Origin: JBGOUV01 sp041477815
GTDB lineage: Bacteria; Acidobacteriota; Terriglobia; Bryobacterales; JACQDG01
DNA: 26,078 nucleotides
Assembly (NCBI GenBank): GCA_041477815.1
Contig: JBGOUV010000042.1
Coordinates: 1-26,078, forward strand
Direction: 5' to 3'
Numbering within the stretch: the first letter of the stretch is position 1; each line of letters starts with the position of its first letter. The translations under genes and the position numbers were made by a program. The notes beneath the pieces are model-generated. The model was given only the letters and a program-made list of their open reading frames with translations, had not been told where the DNA came from and did no database searches. This document shows, in pieces, positions 8,444-15,885 of the stretch.

Positions 8444-9154
8444 CTAAAAAGGCAACATCCCCATGATGGATTCCACACTGTTGGCGAGATTCGCGAGCGC
8501 CAGCGCTTCCTTCTGCGCGCGCGTGAAGGTGTAGCACGCTTTCGCGATCTTCACGACCGCGCTATCGTCATCCCCGAAGGCCGCGGCGTCCACGATCTTC
8601 AACCCGATCGAGACCTTCGCGCGAAGCGGGTAGAGGATCGGCGAAAAGGCCTGCTCGTCGACGGAAAAACTGGTCAGCCGCACCGGCACAATGCGCCCGG
8701 GACCCCAGAAGAACAGCACCACCGGAACCGTCTTGCGCTCCGGCGGCGGAGGCGCGCCCCCGGCCCCGCCGAGCGCGTCGCTGAGCAGCCCGCCCAGCAC
8801 GCTCTCGCCCGGCGGATACAGCAGCATCTCCATCGCGGCGATCCGGTCCGCCACGCCCGTCAGCACCGCCACGGGATGGCTGGCCGGTTCTTCCAGGGCA
8901 TCGGCGGCGTCCAGTTCGAGGGACAGGGTGAACGACTCGTCGGGGTCGTAGGGCTGCGCCAGGGCGTCGTCCACCTTGGGATCCTTCTTCTTGTCCTCTT
9001 TTCCGGGCGGCGCCCAGGGCGTCAGGGTGCGGCTCAGGTTCTCCGGGTTGTACTGGAAAATGATGATGTTCGGAATCGGGATCAGCAGCGGCGCGGAAAA
9101 CTGGATCAACGCCCCCTTCAGCAGTTTCGGACTTCGTGAGTATCCGTTGGCCAT
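8444..9154 (-). CDS. Contractile injection system tube-initiator protein (Afp7/Pvc7-like)
   Basis: A 236-residue protein. Its first 60 residues carry the signature of the CIS tube protein N-terminal domain: a basic start, then IQFSAPLLIPIPNIIIFQYN followed directly by PENLSRTLTPW. The middle has LSLELDAADALEEP and a glycine-rich loop, and the end has a strand-rich block (VPVRLTSFSVDEQAFSPILY) followed by the helix region FTRAQKEALALANLANS. Proteins of this family sit between hub and tube and seed tube assembly; Pvc7 also carries LysM, which here is encoded by the next gene. A Shine-Dalgarno-like TAGGAAT lies 7 bp before the ATG, and the gap to the upstream DUF4157 gene is 8 bp. Confidence 0.88.
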   Translation of the reverse strand: MANGYSRSPKLLKGALIQFSAPLLIPIPNIIIFQYNPENLSRTLTPWAPPGKEDKKKDPKVDDALAQPYDPDESFTLSLELDAADALEEPASHPVAVLTGVADRIAAMEMLLYPPGESVLGGLLSDALGGAGGAPPPPERKTVPVVLFFWGPGRIVPVRLTSFSVDEQAFSPILYPLRAKVSIGLKIVDAAAFGDDDSAVVKIAKACYTFTRAQKEALALANLANSVESIMGMLPF

Positions 9155-9162
9155 AGCGATTC

Positions 9163-10890
9163 CTACTGCCCGACTCCGGCGGTCAGCCGCGCGGCATTGC
9201 TGCCCTCGCCCCGCGTCGTGGCCGCCGCCTCGTGCAGGGCCTTAAGCTGGTCGGGCTTCTTCTTCAACGGGGCGATGAACTCCTTGATCTCGGACTCCCC
9301 GAAGTAGTTCAGGAACCACGCGGCCTCGACCCAGTTTTGAGCCTCCATGTTGGATTTCAAGCGGTAGACCAGCCGGCGGTAACGCGAGACGGATACCAGC
9401 GTGGATTCATCGGTGAGCCCCGCCTTAACGGCGGCTTCGTGGAGCTCGGCAATGTTTTTCTTACTCAGAAGCTTGAACTCGTGTTCGATCTGGTCTGCGG
9501 TGAAGTCTTTGATGGCCGTCACGGCGGCGGCCAAGTCAGGCTTGGCCATGGCGCGGCGGAAGTCCTGGGCGGCGGTAACATGGGCGTCTTGGACCGCGGA
9601 GCTGTCTTTTTCTAGTAGCTCCTCGGCCTGGGTCTGCCGTTCGTTGGCGCGCTTGAACCAGCCCTTTTCGAAATTCTTCTGCGTCGGATCCGCCGCGATG
9701 CGGGCGTAGTGGTCGAGGCGTTGCTCGGTGAGAGCTTTGGTCAAGGTGGCTGGCGGAATGGTGTTCATTACCGCGATCGTGTCGGGGTCCAGGTCGTCGA
9801 CGTTGTACTTGCCCTCGGTAAGGAACTTTTTGTCCTTGTCGATGAAATAGCCCATCGCCGCGAGCCGTTTCTTGATTTCGACAAAGGCATAGCTGGTGCT
9901 GCCCCAATACCAGTCGCAGACGATGATGGCGACGCCGGGGTTGGATAACTCGTCGGCGTGTGATTTCTTCCAAAAGGAACGCCCGATTAAGGAGGCCTGC
10001 TCGACCGTCATAGCGTCGAAAGCCTCATCAGTATCAGGAAGACTTGCCACGTTATGATACTGGGTGAACGTACCGCGGGTGATGCCCAGGTTGGTGCGGC
10101 CACCCCGGTCGTTAACGTTGAACTTCTTGTTGGCTTCCCAGTCTCCCACCGTGCCTTCGAATCCCGCGACCTTCTTCCACCACTCCCAAAAGGCGTCGGG
10201 GTGCTTGAGTCCGGCGCCGAGGTTCGGCTTCTTGCCCTTCTCCTCCCGGAACGCCGTCTCGCCGGAGATGCCGTTCTGCTGCACCACGTGGGTCAGCTCA
10301 TGGGCGAGAAGGCGGCGGCCTGGCTCGGTGGTGGGCGCAAACTCACCGCGGTCGAAGGCGATATGGCGGCCCACGGTATAGGCCCGTGCCTCGATGGCGC
10401 GCGCCGAGGCGCCGGCGCGGCCATCGGTGTGGATGCGCACGTCCCTGAAATCGCGGCCCAGGCGCGGTTCCATGAAGGCGCGCGTGGCCCCGTCCAGGGG
10501 CCGGCCGGGCGAGCCGATGACGCGCTCCACAATCGACGGGACGACGACGCGCCGCAGGCCACCGGTGGCGCTGCGCTGCACCGCGCCTCCGCTCTTCGGG
10601 CGGCACTCCTCGCACTCCCCGGCTTTCCCCGCGCCGCAAGCGCACTTGCGCTGCACCGCGCGCGGCGCGCTCATGACCCGCGCCGCCATGCGGTCCGCTT
10701 CGCGCTCGCGTTCATCGCCGGCCGGAGCCACCCGCAGCTTCGCCTGCAACGCCAGCCGCAAGTGATTGCTGGCGGATTCCTCGGCCTCCGCGGCGCGCAC
10801 CCCCGCCCGGACCGGCTCCGCGCGGCGTCTCTGCCGCGGCCGGGCCGCCGTCTGCTGCCGGGAGGTGCGAACCGCCAGCCGGGCCCTCAT
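9163..10890 (-). CDS. DUF4157 (eCIS core domain) protein fused to a GH108-type muramidase; candidate eCIS cargo
   Basis: The product is 575 residues with four visible parts. Residues about 46-100 hold the EREREADRMAARVM motif and a cysteine cluster (C83, C85, C93, C96). Residues about 115-206 are DUF4157, with the HExxH motif LLAHELTHVVQQ (HELTH at 197-201). Residues about 230-420 match the GH108 N-acetylmuramidase layout: FEGTVGDWE with candidate catalytic E245, GGRTNLGITRGTF, DWYWGSTSYAF, a DPDTIAVMN peptidoglycan-binding-like segment, then RLDHYARI and NFEKGWFKRANER. The C-terminal 150 residues are helical with two related units ending in LHEAA. GH108 enzymes cut peptidoglycan. DUF4157 is strongly associated with eCIS cargo, so a delivered cell-wall hydrolase or a particle-release lysin are the main options. 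No signal peptide is visible. ATGA overlaps upstream; 8-bp gap downstream. Confidence 0.85.
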   Translation of the reverse strand: MRARLAVRTSRQQTAARPRQRRRAEPVRAGVRAAEAEESASNHLRLALQAKLRVAPAGDEREREADRMAARVMSAPRAVQRKCACGAGKAGECEECRPKSGGAVQRSATGGLRRVVVPSIVERVIGSPGRPLDGATRAFMEPRLGRDFRDVRIHTDGRAGASARAIEARAYTVGRHIAFDRGEFAPTTEPGRRLLAHELTHVVQQNGISGETAFREEKGKKPNLGAGLKHPDAFWEWWKKVAGFEGTVGDWEANKKFNVNDRGGRTNLGITRGTFTQYHNVASLPDTDEAFDAMTVEQASLIGRSFWKKSHADELSNPGVAIIVCDWYWGSTSYAFVEIKKRLAAMGYFIDKDKKFLTEGKYNVDDLDPDTIAVMNTIPPATLTKALTEQRLDHYARIAADPTQKNFEKGWFKRANERQTQAEELLEKDSSAVQDAHVTAAQDFRRAMAKPDLAAAVTAIKDFTADQIEHEFKLLSKKNIAELHEAAVKAGLTDESTLVSVSRYRRLVYRLKSNMEAQNWVEAAWFLNYFGESEIKEFIAPLKKKPDQLKALHEAAATTRGEGSNAARLTAGVGQ

Positions 10891-12308
10891 TTCTTGGAAT
10901 CCTTTCCTGGATCGAGCAACCCGGGAATCAGGCCGGACTTCAGCGTGAACGCCGGTATTCGGAAGAAGAACGTCGTACCCACCGGATCGAACGGCGGCTG
11001 CGGAACCCCCTGTTGGCCCGGCACGCTAAACAGGAACGCCTTGAACGCGGTCTTCGGCGCGTCGGGCTGCATCGCCGCCTGGCGGCGCTCGAATTCCGGG
11101 TCCGCCGGGTTATCCGCAAAGACGCCTTGGTTGGTCAACGGCGGTTTCGTGCTGGGCTCGTCTACGGTGCGCAGAGCGTTCTTGACCTCTTTGACAACGT
11201 TGACGTCGGGATCAATCTTGTTGACCACCATCTGTCCCAAGGCCAGAGGGCCGCTCAGAATCTTCATTACGTCCGGAGTGATGGTGTTCAACAGGGACCC
11301 GACGATGGATCTCTCCGGCGGCACGATCACGGGAGGCAGCGGCTGGAAAACGTCGGGCGTTTCCTTGGGACACGGCTTGGCAATGGTCGGATCGGTGAGG
11401 TTGCAGGGGATCCCGGTCACCGCGAAATAGAGCGGCAGACTGGGCGCCGCGGCCGTATCGGCCGCGATAGGCTGATCGATCCGAACGTTGACCCCCAGCG
11501 TTGGCGCGCTCCCGGAAAAAGTGGAGATGTCCATGGTGGAGGTCTTGAATTTGTTCTTGGGGATATTGCCATTCACGTTGCACATGATGACCAGCCCGTC
11601 GGCATGCTGCTGGGCCATCTGCTGCTCGTCGCCCGCCTGTTCCGCCTTCCCGGTGGTCTCGTAGAAAGTCGTCACCGTGAAGGTGGCATCCTTTTGTTTC
11701 TCGAGGATCCCCCGGATCTGAAGGATCAGGGCGTTCATCGCCTTCATGTCCTTCACCCGGCCTCCTTCGAACGGGATGGTGGCCAGGGTGTTCGGCAGCG
11801 TGGTGCTAACACGAGCCTCGGCCTGTTCAGGCGGGGGAGTGGTGGGAGGCGGAGGCGGACCCTCGTTCTTCTCCTCCCGCTGAATGGCCGGGGCTCCGCT
11901 CTCGCCCTGCTGCACCACGTGCGTCAACTCATGCGCCAGCAGCTCGCGTCCTGACTCCGACTGGGGAGCGTATTGGCCCGGGCCAAACACCACGTCCTGG
12001 CCCACCGTATAGGCGTTCGCGTTCACCGCCTCCGCCGACCGCGCGGCGCGCGCATCGCTATGTACACGGACATCCGAAAAATCGGCTCCAAAGTGCGTTT
12101 CCATCTCCGCGCGCGCGCCCGCTTCGAGCGGGTGGCCCGCGGAGCGCAGGGTCTGTTCCACGGCTGGCGGCGCTACCGGCCCCTGGCGCAGCAGGTGCCG
12201 ATTTCCCGCCTGGGCCGCCGCCATTCCGTTCTTGGCCGGCAGGCGGTGGACCGCCGCTGCTGCGGAAGTGCTCGCTCGCGCCTTCCGGCGCACGGTTCCG
12301 GATTTCAT
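10887..12308 (-). CDS. DUF4157 (eCIS core domain) protein with unassigned C-terminal region; candidate eCIS cargo
   Basis: The product is 473 residues. A basic, alanine-rich N-terminus leads to DUF4157 at about residues 45-140, with MEMTHFGADF-like METHFGADFSDVRVHSD and AYTVGQDVVFGPGQYAP, and an HExxH motif in LLAHELTHVVQQ (HELTH at 126-130). A proline-rich linker follows (GPPPPPTTPPPEQ). Residues about 185-260 (ALILQIRGILEKQKDATFTV onward to QQHADGLVIMCNVNGN) have the helix-strand rhythm of an OmpA-like domain, but this is weak. The last 200 residues, ending in GTTFFFRIPAFTLKSG, were not recognised. Known context: DUF4157 proteins in eCIS loci are often toxins or factors linked to loading. 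Whether HExxH here is catalytic is unknown. Overlaps both neighbours by ATGA. Confidence 0.82.
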   Translation of the reverse strand: MKSGTVRRKARASTSAAAAVHRLPAKNGMAAAQAGNRHLLRQGPVAPPAVEQTLRSAGHPLEAGARAEMETHFGADFSDVRVHSDARAARSAEAVNANAYTVGQDVVFGPGQYAPQSESGRELLAHELTHVVQQGESGAPAIQREEKNEGPPPPPTTPPPEQAEARVSTTLPNTLATIPFEGGRVKDMKAMNALILQIRGILEKQKDATFTVTTFYETTGKAEQAGDEQQMAQQHADGLVIMCNVNGNIPKNKFKTSTMDISTFSGSAPTLGVNVRIDQPIAADTAAAPSLPLYFAVTGIPCNLTDPTIAKPCPKETPDVFQPLPPVIVPPERSIVGSLLNTITPDVMKILSGPLALGQMVVNKIDPDVNVVKEVKNALRTVDEPSTKPPLTNQGVFADNPADPEFERRQAAMQPDAPKTAFKAFLFSVPGQQGVPQPPFDPVGTTFFFRIPAFTLKSGLIPGLLDPGKDSKK

Positions 12309-12538
12309 CGCAATCCCACCAGGATGCGCTCGGCCACGACCTCCGCCAAGCGTTCGCGCGGCGTTCCCGCCGCCACCTGGACGCGCAGGTCGAGGGCGCC
12401 CAACTCGAGCGTGCGGCCGGATGGCAAGCCTTCCGCCACTCGCCGCGCCACTTCCTGGCCGAAGCGCCCCGCCTCCTCGCGCTGCAAGCCCGGAACCCGC
12501 AGATGCAAATCGTGAATGCGTGCCGTTTCACCGCGCAT
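12305..12538 (-). CDS. Small conserved-type protein between the eCIS ATPase and DUF4157 genes, function unknown
   Basis: A 77-residue protein beginning MRGETARIHDLHLRVPGL, with an amphipathic helix (REEAGRFGQEVARRVAEGL), a short strand pair (LELGALDLRVQVAAG) and a terminal helix (RERLAEVVAERILVGLR). Small proteins of this build are common beside the AAA+ ATPase in eCIS loci, but no function is known to me. The start overlaps the ATPase 3' end by 11 bp and the stop overlaps the DUF4157 start by 4 bp, so it is part of the operon. Third-position G/C bias and the ordered secondary-structure pattern support a real gene rather than a shadow frame. Confidence 0.7.
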   Translation of the reverse strand: MRGETARIHDLHLRVPGLQREEAGRFGQEVARRVAEGLPSGRTLELGALDLRVQVAAGTPRERLAEVVAERILVGLR

Positions 12539-14609
12539 CGCTCAGGATCCTTTCCCGGTCGCGCGCGCTGAGCGACCGGCCTTCCTTTCCCAGTTCCCGC
12601 TCCAGGCCCCGGAACAGGTGCGGCAGGCCCAAGGCCGCCTCCTCGCGCCGCGCCCGGAACAGCGCGGTCAGGACCGCGTACTTGATCTGCGCCCCGGTAG
12701 CTTCCACTCCCTCCGCCAGCACCCGCAGATCCGCTTCGAGCGCCGCTGCCCGCTCCGGCCCGGCGAGGCCCGCCGTCACCTTCCGCCAGATTTCCAGCCG
12801 CTGCGCCGCATCCGGCTTGGCAAACTCCAGGACGTACCGCAGCCGCCGGATGAACGCCGGATCCATGTTGCTCTTGAGATTCGTCGCCAGGAGCGCCATA
12901 CCCGGATAGCTCTCGATGGCCTGGAGCAGGTACGCCGAATCGGTATTGGCGAACTTGTCCTGCGCGTCGCGGATCTCGGGCGAACGCTTGCTGAACATCG
13001 CGTCGCACTCATCGAACAGCACAATGGCATGCAGATCCGCCGCGCGGCTCAACATGCGTTCGAGATTCTGGGACGTCTCTCCGACCCATTTGCTGACCAT
13101 CGCCGAGAGATCCACGCGGAACAGGTCCAGCCCCAGCCCCGCCGCGATCACTTGCGCCGCCATCGTCTTACCCGTCCCCGGCGGACCGCTGAACAGTGCC
13201 ACCAGCCCGCGCCCTTGCGGGAACAAACGGCGCGCCGCCGGCCGCTCCCAAAAAGCATTGCGGTGCATGGCTTCGAAGGCGATGTCTTCGAGCGCGTCCC
13301 GCAACGGCGCCGGCACCACCAGGTCGTCCCACTGGAAGGGGCAGGGAAGCAGTTGCGCCAGATTCCCCAGCCGCCCCCGTCCCGTCTCGCGCAGGAACTC
13401 GGCCGCCTCCGTTGCGGTCGAGACGGCATGGCGTCCCAGCGCGGCGATGTCGCCGGGCTCCACCTGGTAGCGGCTCGCCAGCGCCTCGAACTCCAGCGCC
13501 GGCCAGGCCCTCGAAACCGGCACGTGCTGCCGCCACAGCTCGATCCGCTCCGCCAGTTCCGGACGCGGCAGGCGCACGCGGTGCTCGCCCACGCCCGCGG
13601 CGCGCGGCGTCTCCTGGCCCGGCGTGAGGATCGCGAATTGCAGTGGAAACGGAATCACCGCCCCCGGCCAGGTCCGCCGGGTCTGCGCTTCCCCGTGCCA
13701 GGCGAGAGCGGCCCCTTCCAAGTACGCCTGCCGCTCCGCGAGCACGCAGACGCGCTTCCACTGCGCCTCTTCGACCTGGTCGGTGTCCACGGCCAGCAGC
13801 GGCATCTGTAATTCCGCGCACACCGCCGCCGAAAAGGTCCGGCGTCCGCTGCCGGCCGCTCCTTCGACCACGATGCGCAGGCGGCTTCCTTCGCTGCCTT
13901 GCAGGCACCGCCGGACGCTGTCGATGGTCGCCCGCACCGGCCAGGACGGCAGCGGCGTTTGCACCTCGACGTACCGCATCGCCCCCGACAGCGCTTCGGG
14001 AAAGACGCGGCGGCCCTCCAGCCACTCCCGCACCTGCGGATCGCAGCTCAACGCCGCCGGCTCCCCGATCCCCGGGTCCTGGCTCGCGAGCAGCTCCCAG
14101 CGCCCCAGCGAGGAGTGGACGTTCCACACCCCCGGCGCGAACCCATAGAGCCGCGCGGCCAGCTCTTCGGTCATGTAGGCGCGCGCCACGTGATCCTGCA
14201 GATAGGCGCAGGCCCGCCCCAGGGACGGCTCCAGCGCGACCGCCAGGCACGCCTCGAAGAGATCCTGCTCGGCCGGCTCCAGTCCGAACGTCCGCCGAAG
14301 CTGCGCCAGGCGTGAAGTCGTGTGGGCGGCGAGCGCCTCTTCCACTTCCCGCAACTCCGCGCTCCACGCCTGCGCCTCCGGATTCGCGGCCATCCACTCC
14401 GCTTCGGCCTCCCGCGCGTCTCCGGCCGAGAGGATCGTTTCCACTTCCCCCGGTGTTATGGCCACCCGGCTCACCGGCGGAGCTTCCTGCGCCCACAGAT
14501 GCTGGAGCCATGCGGCGCGCCGGCGGGCCCGGAGGCGGAAGCGGGCCACTACCAGGCCCAGCGCCGGTGCGATTTCCCGCTTCGACATCACTCGAACCGG
14601 CGCGGTCAT
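12528..14609 (-). CDS. AAA+ ATPase of the eCIS (Afp15/Pvc15-like)
   Basis: The product is 693 residues. The C-terminal AAA+ module is complete: Walker A GPPGTGKT at 475-482, the pore-loop-like SKWVGETSQNLERM near 506, Walker B IVLFDECDAMF near 529-539, a sensor-1 region LLATNLKSNMD, and arginine-finger-like FIRRLR near 586. A second, degenerate P-loop (EGAAGSGRRT, about 249-258) lies in the N-terminal half with arginine in place of the catalytic lysine, so this is probably a double-AAA protein with one inactive domain. In Afp/PVC this ATPase is needed for particle maturation. The first ATG is chosen because it forms an ATGA overlap with the DUF4255 gene; M8 is a possible alternative. The family call is firm; the mechanistic role is inferred. 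Confidence 0.92.
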   Translation of the reverse strand: MTAPVRVMSKREIAPALGLVVARFRLRARRRAAWLQHLWAQEAPPVSRVAITPGEVETILSAGDAREAEAEWMAANPEAQAWSAELREVEEALAAHTTSRLAQLRRTFGLEPAEQDLFEACLAVALEPSLGRACAYLQDHVARAYMTEELAARLYGFAPGVWNVHSSLGRWELLASQDPGIGEPAALSCDPQVREWLEGRRVFPEALSGAMRYVEVQTPLPSWPVRATIDSVRRCLQGSEGSRLRIVVEGAAGSGRRTFSAAVCAELQMPLLAVDTDQVEEAQWKRVCVLAERQAYLEGAALAWHGEAQTRRTWPGAVIPFPLQFAILTPGQETPRAAGVGEHRVRLPRPELAERIELWRQHVPVSRAWPALEFEALASRYQVEPGDIAALGRHAVSTATEAAEFLRETGRGRLGNLAQLLPCPFQWDDLVVPAPLRDALEDIAFEAMHRNAFWERPAARRLFPQGRGLVALFSGPPGTGKTMAAQVIAAGLGLDLFRVDLSAMVSKWVGETSQNLERMLSRAADLHAIVLFDECDAMFSKRSPEIRDAQDKFANTDSAYLLQAIESYPGMALLATNLKSNMDPAFIRRLRYVLEFAKPDAAQRLEIWRKVTAGLAGPERAAALEADLRVLAEGVEATGAQIKYAVLTALFRARREEAALGLPHLFRGLERELGKEGRSLSARDRERILSDAR

Positions 14610-15883
14610 GGCGCGGTCACCCAGAGCGGCGCGTTCTCGGCGCCGTTGATGCGCACCCGGAACGGCGCCACCGCGCCCGACGCCAGCCCGGCTATCTGAT
14701 ACCGGAAGCGCAGCGTGGCGGCGTTGGGAATGTCATACTCGCCCGGGTTCAGCGTCCCGCCCGCTTTGAGCGCGAGTTTCTGCGCGCCCACGAACACCTC
14801 CACCGCGTCCGCTTTGATTCCCGCGGCGTCCTGGAAAATGCCGCCCGTCACCACCACGACCTGGCTGACATCCGGAGGCGCTATCGCGGTCACCCGCGGC
14901 GTCACCAGGAACGGAGCGTCGTTGGAAGTCTTCGGGAAGTCCCGGATGGAGCCGTCCGGCATCATGCGCCGCTCCGTCACCTTCGCCGCCGCGGAATAGA
15001 CTCCCGGCACGGTTGCGAACGCCCCCAGCAGCGGCTGCACGGTCGCCACGATGGACCCTTCCGAAGCCACTACCCCCCAATCGAGACCTACTTCGACCGG
15101 ATCCGGAAAGCGTGCGCTCTTCACCAGCAGCGTGGTTTGGTCGCCGGAGAGGTCCGCTCCGAAGAAGGTCAACTGGCCCGTGATGGGGGCCTCGGCCGGC
15201 TGCACTTCCACGGTGCGCGGAGAAGCCTCCCCCGGGATCGTGAAGGTAACCTTGCTGCGGCTGCCCTCGAGCTGCGGCGCGCCCCGTACAAACGTAAAGA
15301 CGCCGTACTTCAGCACCCGTCCGGGCCGCGATTCCAGAGGTTCCGGTTCGAGGAGAGCGACCGACACCTGGTAATAAACCGCCAGCCGCAGCGGTTGCGC
15401 GCCCGCCGTCCAGTAGTGCGTGGCGTCGGTTGCCGTCACCGGCTGCAAGGTAATCCGCAGACGGTTCCCGGCGCCCTGCAGGCTCGCCGGAAAGACCTTC
15501 TGGCCTTTGATCTGCGTGGTGTCGTCGACTACCGGGAAGTCGTGCAGCGCCTTCATCGCCAGCCCCACCATGGTCTGCTCGGTTTCGACGCCGCTGGCTC
15601 CCAGTACATCGCTATGGCCACTGAGCTGGTAATGCAGCAGCAGGCCCATGGGGGTATATCGGACCGGCGGTTCATTACCAGGGACCGGCGGCTGGTTCTT
15701 GTACTGCGCCTCCTCGGTGATGTGGTAGAGGTACATTCCGATGGTCCGGTCGCCTTGCAGCTTATCGGGAGGCGAAGGCGAGACGCTCAGGGGCGTGACC
15801 TTGCCCGCCTCGGGAGACGCCGTGACGTGAAAGTTGATCAGGTTTACCAACGCCTCGGTGACCAGTGCGATGTCCAGCAGCAT
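14606..15883 (-). CDS. DUF4255 protein with C-terminal IPT/Ig-like region (Afp16/Pvc16-like cap/terminator)
   Basis: The product is 425 residues. The first 190 residues match the DUF4255 (Pvc16 N-terminal) layout: LVTEALVNLINFHV at the start, GDRTIGMYLYHITEEAQYKN, PVRYTPMGLLLHYQLSGHS, and QTMVGLAMKALHDFPVVD. Pvc16/Afp16 terminates the tube and sheath at the distal end. The C-terminal 200 residues look like beta-sandwich modules (TPRVTAIAPPDVSQVVVVTG, then ADAVEVFVGAQKLAL), suggesting an IPT/Ig-like domain absent from the minimal cap. The gap to the upstream gene is 2 bp, with only a weak Shine-Dalgarno, so translation is probably coupled. The stop overlaps the ATPase start by ATGA. The pairing of ATPase and cap genes is typical of eCIS loci. 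Confidence 0.88.
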   Translation of the reverse strand: MLLDIALVTEALVNLINFHVTASPEAGKVTPLSVSPSPPDKLQGDRTIGMYLYHITEEAQYKNQPPVPGNEPPVRYTPMGLLLHYQLSGHSDVLGASGVETEQTMVGLAMKALHDFPVVDDTTQIKGQKVFPASLQGAGNRLRITLQPVTATDATHYWTAGAQPLRLAVYYQVSVALLEPEPLESRPGRVLKYGVFTFVRGAPQLEGSRSKVTFTIPGEASPRTVEVQPAEAPITGQLTFFGADLSGDQTTLLVKSARFPDPVEVGLDWGVVASEGSIVATVQPLLGAFATVPGVYSAAAKVTERRMMPDGSIRDFPKTSNDAPFLVTPRVTAIAPPDVSQVVVVTGGIFQDAAGIKADAVEVFVGAQKLALKAGGTLNPGEYDIPNAATLRFRYQIAGLASGAVAPFRVRINGAENAPLWVTAP

Positions 15884-15885
15884 GG

